NCBI RefSeq assembly: GCF_035046485.1
Contig: NC_085136.1
Location: 322,490,175 to 322,554,174 of the forward strand
From: Aedes albopictus
Taxonomy: Eukaryota; Arthropoda; Insecta; Diptera; Culicidae
DNA length: 64,000 bases
Direction: 5' to 3'
Part shown: positions 23,061 to 35,714 of the stretch, piece by piece
Numbering within the stretch: the first letter of the stretch is position 1
How the letters are laid out: the number at the start of each line of letters is the position of its first letter
Notes under the pieces: generated by a model
The model's input: only the letters and a program-made list of their open reading frames with translations
The model's database searches: none
Told to the model about the DNA's origin: nothing
Program-made: the position numbers and the translations under genes

Positions 23061-23402
23061 AAAAACTTTGCTAATGCAGCATAGTATGGAAACGCTTCGA
23101 TAATTCTCCACACGATTGATGTTTCCGGACTTGTGAATTGGAACGATAAACGCTGTTTTCCAAGCAGCTGGAAAAATCCCTTCTCGTAACGAACGGTTGA
23201 AGATAGTTGCGATAGGGGCTGCTAATTCACTAGAACAGTTTTTCAGGAATACCGGAGGGATGCCGTCAGTTCCAGATCCTTGTTTAGTATCAAGGTCGTT
23301 GATTGCGATCAGCACTTCATTCGAGGAGAACTGTATAACAGGCAGATTGATGCTGTGCGTGGGAATATGGTCGAAGCGATCTTGACGAGCTACTGGAGAC
23401 AC
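23061..23402 (-). pseudogene. jockey/CR1-type reverse transcriptase N-terminal part
   Basis: The minus-strand frame carries the first RT blocks: KQGSGTDGIPPVFLKNC, then PIATIFNRSLREGIFPAAWK, IVPIHKSG and NYRSVSILCCISKVF. These match the fingers region of jockey-superclade LINEs. The frame runs on into the SINE and loses homology there. Catalytic palm motifs are absent on both sides of the SINE, so it is an isolated fragment. Confidence 0.7.
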
Positions 23403-23681
23403 CTCACTGAATACACTCTCGAAGAACAGTGAGAAGAAATTCTAATACAATGAGGTATGAAACATATACAAATATTGTATTGGGGCCTTGCAAATACAAA
23501 AATTGGTAGGTGGCACCAAAAATTGTATTGGCTTCCTAGAATCTGGAAAAGGAAAATTTCGCATGTGTGCGTGCGTGTGCTCTGTCGCACTGGTTTCTCA
23601 TTATTTGTTCTATTTTTAGACTGATCATGGCAGCAGCGGCGGCATTAAATACCAATACATGTTTAAAACGAAATACGAACG

Positions 23682-23757
23682 GCGGCGGGAATCGAACCGA
23701 GACACTATCATGGTGATACACAGTATCCTGCGCTCTAACCAGCACGGCTATAACTGC
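23682..23757 (-). ncRNA. tRNA-like module, probably SINE-derived
   Basis: On the minus strand TAGCCGTGCTGGTTAGAG fits an A box and GGTTCGATTCC a B box, spaced as in a tRNA, with CGGCGGG on the 3' side. The acceptor stem does not pair well, so a SINE head or tRNA fossil is likelier than a working tRNA. Confidence 0.4.
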
Positions 23758-23875
23758 ACATGAATAGACGAAAAGCTGAAAGCCATCATGATCAACACAA
23801 ACGTGGCTTGGTGATGAAAGTGATACAGCCGCCACACTGCACAATGGGTCCAGAGCCGTATTTGCGAAGACAAAT

Positions 23876-24511
23876 CAAGCAAATTTTAAATTTCATATAT
23901 CTCAGGACTCTGATTACTTAGAAAGCTGGTTTCTTCGGCAATGTTGTTTGGTTTATTAAGGCCTTTCAGTTGATTAGCTGATTGGTTCAAGACTCTGCCA
24001 GTAGACGGCGCTAGTTGCAAATTAGTAGAAGCATGTATCTTTTGCTTATTATCTCGAATATATTCAGCAACCTGTAACTTTCTATAATGTCTAGGAAATG
24101 TTCTCAAATTTTATCTGCTAGTTGCACAACTAATTAGCTATATATGGTACAAGTTTGAGCTCGATTGGATAGTTTTACATGAAGTTGGAGCGACTCTAGT
24201 AAAATGTTTCATATTTGAGTGTTCTTCGTTAAACTGCTATATCTCTGGATTAAGTGAACCGAATGAAATGAAATTTTGCACATTTATGACTAATATATAG
24301 CTCTTAGAAAAACCTTTGACTTTTGCTTTACGAAAAAAAAACATTCATTTCCATAATTTTGCAAATGTGTAACTAGCGCTTCCTTGTGCTGAAATTTCGA
24401 AACAAGTGGACCATTAACTGTAAGCCCTTGACCTACCAAACAACATTGTCAAAGACACCAACTTTGTAAGTGACCAGAATTCTGAGATATATGAAATTTA
24501 AAATTTGCTTG
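23876..24511. mobile_element. fold-back element with ~80-bp arms
   Basis: The left arm begins CAAGCAAATTTTAAATTTCA (23876) and its inverse ends at 24511. Pairing continues with mismatches to about 23954/24434 (GGCAATGTTGTTTGGT). The interior is AT-rich and non-coding, with the first copy of a direct repeat. Confidence 0.6.
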
Positions 24512-24823
24512 ACCTCTAGCACCGCCTAGTGGTATATACAAAAGCAAGCTAAGTTTTAAAAATTGCCTAAAACATTTTTAGCAAGTTGTATCCTTTTATA
24601 AAGTCCACCAAAACTATTCAAATTTTGATTACTTGTTCCTCAACGAGTTTGATTTAATTGGTGCAAATTTGGGCTTGATTGATTTTTTAACTCTACACGA
24701 AATTAGAGCCCTTCTATCTATATCTTTTTTTTTGACTTCCGTTTATCAAATTACTGTACCTTAGGACTAAGCGAACCGAATTAAATTAAATTTTGAAAGT
24801 TTATGACTAATGTATTGGTCTTT
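24225..24823. repeat. diverged direct repeat pair
   Basis: 24225-24300 and 24736-24823 share CTTCGTTAAACTG- and AAGTGAACCGAATGAAAT-type text ending in TTTATGACTAAT. Spacing is about 510 bp in the same orientation. It may be two copies of a decayed element or an old tandem duplication. Confidence 0.35.
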
Positions 24824-24829
24824 ATGTAT

Positions 24830-26320
24830 CGTTGGGCTCGACTAAAATATGACCAAAGGCAAAAAAAAGTTGCAATTTATTGAAAACTTTTCGAAAAGTT
24901 CTAATGATTCGAATGTTTTATTTTTGTAAATTTGCTATAACTTTGTAAAACATTTTGATATTGTATAGAGAATAAATAATCAGCGGATTTTTGGATAAGC
25001 CACACTTGATTGACCGTACTCATTTCACAATAATGGAAAAAAAAAGAAATGACAGAACTTGGCAGAAACATTTTTGTCTTCGTAAATACGAATCTAGACC
25101 ACTGACGCAAAAAAAATGATAAGGCTTATTTTTAGCGTAGATACATTATAAATGATTGTTTACATTGCAAAACCATCGCCAAAGGTGTACTCAACAACGC
25201 AGTGTGAAATATTCGCCAGCACACGGTCTGTTTACACATCCGTGTGCCAACGCAAGAAAAATCCACGCAACTAATTTTCGCACAGGAGTCTAAACAGGTG
25301 GAATCTCCGCAATAAACGGATAACACTACGTATCGGCGCGTAAAGTACAATAGATACACATAAACCGGCGCGAATGAATTAGCGGTTGGTTTGTAGCGTT
25401 TAATTGAACGGAAAATAAGAACTTGTTTAAAACGTGGATGAGCTAAAGCAGTGCTGCCAGAAGTTTTTGGACACCCTTGCATATTTTATGCTAATTTTTG
25501 ATTACATCTATCAGTTAAGTAATTTGCCAACCGAGATCAATACCACAGATATAATACTCCATCTTTGACGAGTTTACATAACATCAAATTTAATTAAAGA
25601 AACTATAGGCTAAAATATTCGGATTGATTTTTTTCCAAACTCTCTAAAACGCCTAGCAGTATGCAATGCGCGTACCTCCATTCGTAATCGCCAGTGTTCA
25701 TTTCGCCACGAATCAATAACAACGTTATAATTGTTATTTTAAGTAAATTCTGATCAAAAATAATATACTTCATCCAATGCTAAATCTCCGTATACATGTT
25801 GATAAGGTAAAAATTCACTTGTTTTTATGGTAGGCACACTCCAACACTCGTAATACCTTATTTGCTGCTGCTTCGAAATTATAAGAATTTCACCATATCA
25901 AAAACATATTTCAATTTCAATGATATTATGGTTATTTTGAAGCAATATAAATGGTACTTTTGAAAAATAGAACAATGACTTGTTCCTTTACACTTCTGCA
26001 TTAAAAGTTTAACATAAAAGTCAACGGTTCCGGCAAAACCAGGGGTGTCCATTTCGTCCCGGGTGTCCATTATGCCCGTAATCCCCCTATCTGCATGCGA
26101 AGAACTGGTCAAGACACCAGGAGGTCTCAGGAAGGCTCTCCCTGAGCTAGTCATCAGTTACAAGTGAAGGAATGAGTTTCCATCAAAAGAATAAAGATCT
26201 TACTAATTGCTTTTATTACTCATTTTTGACGTTTTGTCCTTTCGATGTTTTGTCACCCATTCGTGGAACACACAGCGACCTTTCACGATCGGACATATGT
26301 GCCGTAGCGGTAGGTCTAAA
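24830..26320. other. 1.5 kb without recognised gene
   Basis: AT-rich intergenic DNA. Around 26040-26090 a GGGTGTCCATT word is repeated (once beside TTCGTCCC, once beside ATGCCCG), typical of a repeat edge. Open frames here are short and carry no motif I know. Confidence 0.35.
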
Positions 26321-26321
26321 T

Positions 26322-26452
26322 AGACCATCGCTTCCCAACCTTGCCCCTTACGACCCCCCGGCATGTTGTCACCCCGCTTTGCCCAGAACAATCGCAGTGT
26401 GCCTGCAAGCAAGCAGTTGGGGGGTCGCGAAACGAAGGTTGGGAAATCGTGG
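26322..26452. mobile_element. hAT-like MITE
   Basis: Subterminal inverted words CTTCCCAACC and GGTTGGGAAA, plus GACCCCCC and GGGGGGTC, match the common hAT terminal pattern. GTCTAAAT (26314-26321) and GTCTAGAT (26453-26460) form an 8-bp target duplication with one mismatch, as expected for hAT. It is 131 bp and non-coding. Confidence 0.55.
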
Positions 26453-26460
26453 TCTAGATG

Positions 26461-27685
26461 GCTAAACCAACGGTATTAGAAACTCACTTTTTATCCAGAG
26501 TTTGTAACATCGTCGTGTTCAATCCAGTAGACGTATCGCTCAACGGAGAGAAAGCGCAGAGAGGCAAAGGGGCCAAAGGATGCGTTGAGATAACAGAGAA
26601 TAACAGAGAGCGATAATAAGTTATGTTATAATTGAGTTTAAGTTGATAAGAAATGTACATATGTTATGCAATATTATTGAATTGAGCTGAATATCGAAAC
26701 ACACTAAAGCGGCTGATAACAAACTTGGTCGACAGCTCCTCACAATCTGGCGTTAATAGCTCCTATACTGCCGTGTGCGGTATATGTAGATCTCCCGTGT
26801 TAATAGGAATTCCCATGGAACATGGGACAATATGTCATGAAATCCAAATTTTCATGATTTTCGGTGCCCGGGAACCTATTTAAAAATCGATTTGAAGTTT
26901 GTATGGGAGCGATTTGTCGAATCACCACTCGTCGCATTTTGTACTGGGCGCAGCTGTCAAAAGGAGATTTCGAAAAATATGTTTGAAATTGATTTTAGGT
27001 GCCAAAATAAAGTTCTAAAAATCTGAAGAAAATCATAGTGGCTCAGAAAAAGGTACACTTTCGTATAAAATAAAAAAAATCAATACATTTTACATTATTT
27101 AAAAACCCAATTGAGGTTCACCAGATTACTGGTACTGTTAGCTATGAACTGTTTGTTTGAAAACAGATGCTATCTCATTTGGCTACCATGTCCACGGTTT
27201 TTTTTTTGTTTTATCGATAAAGAAAGTTATTTTGCTATCCACATTTGCTCGGGCCTTCCAGCAAATCTCTTAGGTCGACTACGTCAGGATATTGGATATT
27301 CTTAAACCTTATCTCATTTCTATTGAAAAATGATAACGGACCCACAGACAAACAGTCGTCTCATTCCGGTCACTCTACAATGTTTACCTTCCTAGCAGCG
27401 AATTCGTTTGCTCACAGTGAGCGTCTTAATGCTAATATTGGGGGATACGACTGTTGTTACGACTGTTTGTCTGTGACGTTAAGTAATCCGTATCGAAAAT
27501 GTTTCTTTATTATTCATTTCTAAGTTGGTCGCGGGAGCGGTATTTTCAAAATGTTGTGCTCAAACGTGCTAGAATAAGAATTTGGTCCCTATTGGTACAG
27601 CTGGCCGATCGTTATATCGGTTATTCAAACTTTGATTGAGTTCGGCTCTGACGAAACAGTTAATTGTTTAGCTTATCGTACCTAA
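26461..27685. other. upstream region of transporter B
   Basis: No coding region is supported. The segment 27326-27378 matches the upstream block of copy A, and 27655-27685 resembles the bases just before the copy A start (AAACAGTTAA). This supports a tandem duplication that included upstream sequence. Confidence 0.4.
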
Positions 27686-29475
27686 ATGAGGAATTCCGAT
27701 AATGAGCGCACTCCACTCATCGCTGTTATTCCAGCAACAGCTCTATCAGTGTCTTCGGGGTCACGACCTTACGGTGCAGCTTCACACCCGGATCCGGATG
27801 TACTGCGTGGATTGCACTCTGGTTGCAAATTACCCACCTTGACTAACTTTTAAACCATTTTTGTTTCAGCCCCGAGAAACAACAAGCGACTTCGTGGTGA
27901 ATCACTTGGACGGTGAATCCGGCCGGAAGCTTCCACAATACATCGCCGGGTTGGCTGTGTCCGCTGGCGCCCTAGCGACTGGTACCTTCCTCGGGTGGAC
28001 CTCACAGGTGGAGATTCCGTTGGTGCAGAACAAGGAGTATGGGTTCCCGATCAGTGACGAAGAATTCTCCTGGATCGGATCGATGGCCAATCTGGGCGCA
28101 GCGGTGATGTGCTTGTTGATCGGTGTTCTGATGAAGATGATCGGTCGGAAGCGGGCCATGTTGGCCATGGCTCTGCCACTGCTACTCGGGTGGTCGTTGA
28201 TCATCTTCGCGAAAAACGTGGCCATGCTGATGGTTGGGCGATTCTTCGTCGGTATCGGAGGCGGTGCGTTCTGTATCGCTGCGCCAACTTATACGGCTGA
28301 GATCGCACAGCCTTTGATTCGTGGAACGCTGGGAACTTTATACCAGTTGCTGGTCACGATCGGTATACTGTTTGTCTACGGAATCGGTGACGCAGTAAAC
28401 GTACAAATGCTGAGCATAATCTGTGGCGCTGTGGTTCCGCTTGTGATCGGATTTATTTGCTTTATGCCGGAGAGTCCTCAGTATTTTGTAAGTATTCAAT
28501 GTTCTTCACGCCATTGACGTATCAACAGCAAATGTCAGAGGTGTCTCGAATAAATTTCTTGTAGATTTCCTTGGAATTTCTGGGCAATCTAGCTGACAGT
28601 TTTCCCCTTCACTCTAGATCGAACAGAATCGCGATTACGATGCTTCAAGGTCGCTAATGTGGCTGCGCGGAAGGCGCTATGATGAGTGGGCCGAAATCAG
28701 TGAACTCAGAGCGGAAGAGGCCAACATTCGCGAGAAAATTAAAACCTTCTTCCAAGCTTTCAAGCAGCGTGCTACCATGCGGACGTTGATCATCTCCCTG
28801 GGGTTGATGTTCTTCCAGCAGCTGTCTGGTATAAACGCCGTCATCTCCTACACGACCTTTATCCTCAATGATACCAATAGCGGAGTGCTGGTGGCCACCC
28901 CTGTCACTACTGTCATCGTCGGAGCTATCCAGGTCGTCGTAATGTTGCTCACTATCTTCATCGTCGACAAGGTAGGCCGTCGAATCCTGCTGATGATCTC
29001 TGCCATTTTCATGGCTATCTCCACCATCCTCCTGGCGGTGTACTTCCAGCTACAAGAAGACGATTCCACCCAAGTTAAGAACCTTGGCTGGCTCCCGGTC
29101 CTGGCAGTATGCCTCTTCATCGCTATGTTCTCCATCGGTTATGGCCCTATTCCATGGCTTATGGTCGGGGAATTGTGCGCCAGCAACGTCAAGGCCTACG
29201 TCAGCCCACTGGCCGGAGCGTTCAACTGGCTGCTCGCTTCCCTTGTAACGAAGTTTTTCATCGACGTTCTGGATGACCTTGGCATTGCCGGAGTGTTCTG
29301 GTTGTTCTCTGGCCTATCACTCCTCGGCACCGTATTTGTGTTCTTCATGGTTCCGGAAACCAAGGGTATCACCTTGGTGGAAATCCAGCAGATTCTTTCC
29401 GGCGAAAGGATGCGACGCCCCAGTGACCAAAGCAATTCAACGATACAGGACAATGATGGATCCGACAGCCGTTAA
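27686..29475 (+). CDS. Tret1-like facilitated sugar (trehalose) transporter, copy B
   Basis: Three exons, 27686-27799, 27870-28487 and 28618-29475, with 70- and 130-bp GT-AG introns in phase 0, give 529 residues, a usual length for the family. It is a 12-helix major facilitator superfamily sugar porter expected in the plasma membrane, moving trehalose or glucose down its gradient. Substrate is inferred from family resemblance only. Residues 1-60 form a cytoplasmic tail and helix 1 starts near 62. Motifs: GRKR 130-133, RG 189-190, PESPQYF 238-244 (split from exon 3 exactly after Phe), QQLSG 311-315 in helix 7, DKVGRR 361-366, GYGPIPW 418-424 in helix 10, PETKG 490-494. I chose ATG 27686 because the same start context occurs in copy A. 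It is a tandem paralogue of copy A, 7.7 kb downstream of that copy's stop, and shares upstream sequence with it. It shows no disruption. Confidence 0.9.
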
Positions 29476-29579
29476 GAAGTGCGAGCAACTTAGACAAAAT
29501 GCTTGCGGGTGGTTTTAATAGTAGGCTTTATTTATTGAACATACTTATTGCCAAGTTTAGATACTAGATAAACCACTTT

Positions 29580-29585
29580 AATAAA
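29580..29585 (+). terminator. polyadenylation signal, transporter B
   Basis: AATAAA lies 105 bp after the stop codon, a usual distance for a short 3' UTR. Confidence 0.55.
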
Positions 29586-29589
29586 AATG

Positions 29590-30974
29590 GAATGACCTCA
29601 AAAGCAATAATTTCAGAACGATTTTTTTTTAAATAATGCTTTAAGAAATAGGTAATGCAGCTCGATAAATTGTGTAAATCTGTCGGAACTACAGAGGACA
29701 GGATAGGTATCAACGGTTCAAGAAAATCCGGTAAGATCGTTTCATTATTATGTTGTGTTTAGCCCTCAAGTTTGTATGTACGTACACGCATGTGATGGGT
29801 GAGTGGAACCGAAACGTGTTCATGATAGTAACCATACCAACAATTGGCCGATTTTGAATGCGAAATTGTGTATCTGTGTGACATGTTTCGGCAACTTGAT
29901 AAATACTTATTTCGATTACTATCATGTAGTGGCGATTTCTTTAACCTCAAATCTACCTGTTCAACGAGTGCAAATTCTTGATTTCTCACAATAAATTGAC
30001 TTGTAATATGCAGAAAAATGACAATAAATGACAGGTCGACCCGAACAAAAAAAATCCCCATACAAACTTTAAATGCATTTTTAAAATAGTTCCCGGACTC
30101 CAAAAATTATGAAACTTTGGATTTCGACTAACTTTTTGGCGGAGGATCTGATTATGACATAATCTGGATACCCCTAAACAACCTAATTCTCCACAAATAC
30201 AACATTAGTGTCGTTGAACAGGAAAAAAGTGAGGTTACGACACGCCACTGCTATCATGATACTAGGTTTGCTGAAATATGTTTAGCTCAATGATCAACGC
30301 GGTATGCGTGATTTTCAAACATTTTCACTATGTCACTGCGTGGCTACACTACGTTGAAAGTAATTTATGGTTTTATTATGAAAATTCGCATCTTTGTAAC
30401 TTTTCTATCATGCAAATATTGTACTGTATAGGTTACATATTGTGCTGTTTACCAATATTTTAAAACTCGTTATTTCTATAACAATCTACGTAGGACAGAT
30501 TTGTTGTGTTTTTTGTTTTTTTTTTTCGTTTCAGGCATTAGGACCAGGGCACGTGAAGTAAATGTCAGTGTCCCATCCCTGAATATCGTACTGCCATGGA
30601 GTGTGCATTAACCTTCTTAGCTACGCCACTTCCAACGATTATATTTTCAAACCCAATCCCTTGAAAACGAAACGGTTGGTACGGTTGTCCCCGTTTCTTC
30701 CTTCATTAAATTCAAAAATGTTTGTCAATCATGTTATTCATAAGTGGATAACCTGATTGCCTCATTTTTTTTGAATTATTTCCTAACCCATTAGTCTGCA
30801 CAGTGGGCCTGGCCATTTTAATATTTGTATCACATCTCTGATATGCTGCAAATATTAATGCTGACAAGAAAATATCAGAAGAAATTTTGATATTTCCAGG
30901 ATGCTTTTCAATACTGGCTGTGCAAGCACTATATTAGATTAGATTAGATTAGACGATCTTAACCCCACCCCACA
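29590..30974. other. intergenic DNA without recognised gene
   Basis: AT-rich with short frames only. A (TTAGA)4-like microsatellite lies at about 30933-30952. CTGTCGGAACTACAGAGGAC (29681-29700) recurs near 35369, so at least one short dispersed repeat is present. Confidence 0.35.
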
Positions 30975-31346
30975 GAGGGGTTTCAGGGGGGAACCTGCAG
31001 ACCTCAGCGATGTTTCAAGGTGATTCAGGGAACACCAGGTGGTCTCAAATTTGCTTCAAGGAGAATCATGGGCTATTCAGGGGTCCCAAAGGGGGTTTCA
31101 AGGGATTCTGAACAGCTTTTCAGGGGTTTTCAGGGTGTCTAGTTGTTTCATGCGGTCCTAGGGAGACCTGCTTCATCTCAAGGGATATCAAGAGATTGCA
31201 GGGGCGTTTGAAGATGCCCTACGGGCTTTTTAGGGATATGATGAGGGTTCAGCGAGTTACCTGGAGGTCTCAGGAGTATTTCAGGGCATTTTAGGAGGTC
31301 CCAGAAAGAATTCCGAGCGTTTAAGGGAGCATAAAAAGGTCGCAGA

Positions 31347-31642
31347 AGGGCCCATATAGCCGAGGCGGTAAACGCACGGGTATTCAGCATGACCATGCTG
31401 AGGGTGACGGGTTCGATTACCGGTCGGTCCAGGATCTTTTCGTTAAGGAAATTTCCTTGACTTCCTTGGGCATAGAGTATCTTCGTGCCTGCCACACGAT
31501 ATACGCATGCAAAATGGTCATTGGCAGAGGAAGCTCTCAGTTAATAACTGTGGAAGTGCTCGTAGAACACTAAGCTGAGAAGCAGGCTTTGTCCCAATGA
31601 GGACATTACGCCAAGAAGAAGAAGAAGAAGAAGAAGAAGAAG
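31347..31642 (+). mobile_element. Feilai-like tRNA-derived SINE with GAA tail
   Basis: The tRNA-like head carries an A box (TAGCCGAGGCGG) and B box (GGTTCGATTAC). The body includes CTCAGTTAATAACTGTGG and CAATGAGGACATTACGCC, and the element ends in about ten AAG triplets. AAGGTCGCAGA is duplicated at 31336-31346 and 31643-31653, so the ends are exact and the insertion is fairly young. It would rely on LINE machinery in trans. The Feilai name is from memory of the family's general form. A second copy lies at 37100-37392. Confidence 0.75.
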
Positions 31643-31747
31643 AAGGTCGCAGAGACACCTCAGGGGTTATCAGGGGCTATTAATGGGGCCCTAGGGTGAT
31701 CTAAAGGGTCTCAGTGGTTTTTCAAAAGGCTTGAGGAGCGTTTTTTG

Positions 31748-31992
31748 AAGTTCTTCTTCTTCTTTATGACTCTACGTCCGCACTAGGACCTGGCCTGCCA
31801 CGCTTCAATTTAGTGTTCTTTCACAGTTATTAATTGAATAAATTTCTTTGCCTGCCATTGCATGAATTTGTATATTGTGAGGCAAGTACAATGATACTCT
31901 ATGCCCAGGGAGTCGAGAAAATTTTCCCGACCGGAACGGGAATCGAACCCACCGTCTCCGGATTGGCGATCCATAGCGCTAACGAGAGACAG
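31748..31992 (-). mobile_element. diverged tRNA-derived SINE
   Basis: The minus-strand copy is related to the one at 31347. Its TTC-rich tail is at 31750-31763, the body shares ATACTCTATGCCCAGGGAGT, and the head has a B box GGTTCGATTCC and GCGCTATGGATCGCC. It is more diverged, and no clear target duplication was seen. Confidence 0.6.
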
Positions 31993-33558
31993 TTTCTTAA
32001 AGTCTCAGGGGCTTTTCATGGGGTCCGAGCGTCTTAGAAACTTTTCCGAGGGTCTCAGGGTGTTTCAGCAGAACTTAGGGGCGTTCAAGGGGATCCCAGA
32101 GGGTTTCAAGGAAGTTACAGGGACTTCACCGGAGGTGGCAGGGGTGTTTTATGAGGCTTCAGGGAGTTTTCAGTTAAAGAGAGTCTGAGGGTAAGTCATT
32201 GGAAATGCATCTGGAACACCTCCAAACACCCTTAAAAGGTTTCCAAATTTTCCCAGAATCTACCCAGAAACGACCCTGAAAACCCCTCGAAGCGCCTCTG
32301 TAATGTCTCAATACGCCCCAGAAACCTCTTTAATCCTATTGAAACTTATTTATTTATTTATTTTTAGATAAAAATTTGGAAGAGGGAAAAATTCCTTTTA
32401 GCGATTTCCATTTGAAATACTTCTCAAAAAGGCACAAAACATCTTCATCTTTTCAAAAACATTATAATAATAAAATTATAATCTAAAGGCTCAAACGGCA
32501 AAAAACCAGAGCAGAGCCAGTGTCTTGATGCTTCATTGTTTGCTCAAGAGTCATCGAGGGTCATCAATCCTTTTGAAACTTGAAATCCTCGTAATCGGGT
32601 TTAAATGCCCTGAAAACCCCTTCGAAGGGTCCCAGAAACCCCCTAAAACGGTCCTCAAACCCTCTTGAAGTAATTCTGAAATTCTATAAAACGTCCCTGA
32701 AATCTCTTGGCACGCCCCTGGAAATCTCTAAACTCTCTGAAATACCTTGAAACGCCCTTAAAAGGCTTCTGAGACTGCCTTGAATCACCTCTCAAAGTTC
32801 TTGAAACGTTCCTAAAAGCCCCTCAATCCCATTGAAATGTCAACAAAGTCTATTGGAACACTCTTAAAAGACTTCTGAAATCCCTTGAAACGCCCCTAAC
32901 CTCTCTTTATACCATGAGCTGAAGGTACATAAATAAAAAAGGGTATAAAAAGAAGAAGTTTTGTGCATAAATTCAGTCAGACCTTAATTGAGGACACTAA
33001 GTTCGCGAGCACAGGTCTTGCTACTGGGCATTTGAAGGTTTTCAGGGGCGTTTGATAGCTAGGTCACTTCAGGAGATTTTCAGTTGCATTTCAAGGGGTT
33101 TCAAGAATCTTTGTCAGGCGTTTCAAGAGGTTTCATGATCATTCAAAATTGCTTACTGGGATTTTAAGCACATTTCGATGTGGTTCCACTGTTTCAGGAA
33201 AATTGCAAATGTTTTACAGGTATTTCTAGGACATTTCAAAAGAACCGTGGAGATTGCAGAGACGTTTCAATGTATTTCAGGGGCCTTTCAAGGGTTTCCG
33301 AGGGTCTCATGAGTTTAAAGGTGTTGTTCAGTGATATTTCAGATGGATTACGCGCATTCCCTGATCATTTCAATAGTATGAAGCGTCCAAAAGGCCCCTT
33401 AAAGCCCCCTGAAACGCTATTAGACCCTTTTGAAATGCTTCTGCGACCTCCAGGTACTCCCCTGAAACACCCCATAACCCACTGAAACCTCTTGAGCCGC
33501 TCTGGCAAGCCCCTTAGATGCTCTGAAGCGCCTCTGAGATCTACTGGTACCCTCCGAA

Positions 33559-33735
33559 CAGGGATGCCATATATACAGATTTATCTGTATTATACAGACT
33601 TTTGACCATCTGTACAGATTGAGTTTATATGAAATACAGATTTTCCACTTGTATAGGATACAGATTTTTCACCCAAATTTTGTATGGAATAAATATTTTT
33701 TAACGATTGATACAGAAAATCATCTGGCATCGCTC
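33559..33735. mobile_element. hAT MITE with exact 8-bp target duplication
   Basis: The ends CAGGGATGCCA and TGGCATCGCTC are inverted with two mismatches. CCTCCGAA flanks both sides exactly (33551-33558 and 33736-33743). The interior repeats TACAGAT-like words. It is 177 bp, non-coding, and inserted in the CCCCTG repeat block. Confidence 0.8.
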
Positions 33736-33989
33736 CCTCCGAAGCCCCCTTAGATCACCTAAAACCCTCTGAGGCCCCCAGAAATGCCCCTGGACTCTCT
33801 GAAGTGCTCCTAAGACCCACTGGAGCCACTAAGAACCCCCAAAATGCCCCTGGGGCTCTCTTAAAACGCTCCTCAGATTTCTTGGTACCACCCTGTAGCG
33901 GACCCTGAAACGGCACAATATTGATTCTGAACAGAGGAAATGACACTTTTTTTACTAACCGGAAATAGGGTAGCGTACCACTTGGTCTG

Positions 33990-35710
33990 TGGCCAGTATT
34001 TTGTGCACTTTTCGCTATAACTCAGTCAATTCCAAACCAATTGACTTGAAATTTTGTATACGGCTGCTAGATACTATACGTATCTCTGTGCGTTCCAAAA
34101 CCACAGAGTTCAAAATTGGCTGAGTTATGGCAGAAAAGTGTCCAAAATAGGAGCCCTGCCGAGACGGTTCCACTTCCCGATTGACATTTTCCGCTGTTAT
34201 TCATCGTTTAATCACTGCTCGATTAGCAGCGGTTTAAGATATATGTCAACGGATAAATGCGTTTTTTTTTTTCAGTAAGTAACTGAATAGCCCGTAACGT
34301 GGGTAGATCACCTCAGAATGGTGCGTTGCGGCGTAAGATCTACCAAATCAAATTTTTATCTTGAAATTTTCCTGCCTAAAGTAATCAGGCAGTAGTTTAC
34401 AAATATTCCAAGATCGAAGTTTGATGCACTTTTTTGATGTTTATGTAATATTTTTGTTTCAATTTTGCTGCTAATCAATATTTTATTTCAGCAGGATTCA
34501 GGTAAATTTATTGTATGATACAAATTATGTTATAAAAATATGTAACTGTGGCGAGCGTATCACTAATATGTAGCTTATTCGGCGTCAATGTTAATATTAT
34601 GTAATATTTCAGATTCTCAACCGAAAAATCAAGTTATACAAATAAATGCCATTAAGATGACGAGGAAACCAAGACGTATTGGGCAGATAACTATTTCGGA
34701 GCAGTCTAATAATGGTGTACCTGAACGTTGACCAACCGCACCCTTCCATTAACAACACCTAGAACAACACTCATATCCCCTTGACACCTAGGCCCGAGAG
34801 GTCATATAACTTTCTACATCTTTAGGTGTCTAACTAACCATCCTTTCATATTCCTCAGCAGTCGCAAGAACGAGGCCAGGACAACTCTAGACTGTTGGAG
34901 GATTGCGTCAGTCTTGTTGAGAAGTCAGAGAGAAGTCTCCAATCTTTGTGTTTTGGTATCCGACGGGAAGGAGGCAATCCTCACAACTGTGGTCTATGGC
35001 TGTACTACCTACGAAATTTGTGCGACTTGATTAATGCTTATTTTTACTTTTTCAGTGGTAACCAGGTAAATGATTAAACCATGACAATTTCTCGTACGCT
35101 TTTTCGCCAAGGAAAGCATCCCATTAAACCCTATCCAATTTCCAACTCCAGATATCTATGAAGTGGGCAAAGTTCTTGGACATATTCTAAGTAGATATCT
35201 AATCAACATTTCCTCCCCATCCCCGCTGATCGTAAGGACCTGGCCAGGTGTCGAGAGTTCGTTAAATGAAAGGTTTGTCAAGTCCCAGGCAACTTTTCTG
35301 GCGCATTAAACTTCTCTATCGACAGCCACCCCAGGATGTGTACGGTCGGCTATGCTATGCTATGCTATCTGTCGGAACTACAGAGGACGTGGTGCTTGCA
35401 CCCGAGGAATGACTAGAAATCAGTTGCAACCATGTAATGCATAGGGAAGAATGTGCAGGGTCATCACAGTGCCCCGCCATCCGGAAACAAAAGTAATGGT
35501 GAGTCTAGTAATGGTGCCTGGGAATCTGACAAAAACGGATAGCAAAATACCTTGGTATTCTCCTTGAAACAGATGCTCGCAGTCCTTGAAGTCCTGAAGT
35601 GTGAGTGTGATATCCTCTTATTCGCTTGGACTAACCATCTAGTGATCGGTATCGAGAGATATGTTGAGAGTAACCACCGTACTCTAAGTAAAAGAAAATC
35701 GTGTTAAGTA
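33990..35710. other. 1.7 kb without recognised gene
   Basis: AT-rich DNA. GCTATGCTATGCTATGCTAT near 35350 is a short microsatellite next to the shared CTGTCGGAACTACAGAGGAC word. A 60-codon frame at 34895-35077 shows no motif I recognise. Confidence 0.35.
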
Positions 35711-35714
35711 CTGT

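Larger units (their letters stand above)
30975..33905. repeat. ~2.9 kb of degenerate CAGGGG/CCCCTG repeats that switch strand
   Basis: The units are short and imperfect. From 30975 to 32190 they read TTTCAGGGG or GTCTCAGGGG on the plus strand. From 32205 to about 32910 they read as the complement (CCCTGAAACCCC). From 33030 to 33345 the plus form returns, and from 33385 to 33905 the complement again. SINEs (31347, 31748) and a hAT MITE (33559) are nested. It resembles the blocks at 21010 and 22315. It may be the minisatellite-like interior of large non-autonomous transposons. Confidence 0.5.

Noticed and set aside
28109..28300. Frames overlapping the transporter genes on either strand
   Set aside because: Shadow frames of the transporter exons, explained by codon composition.
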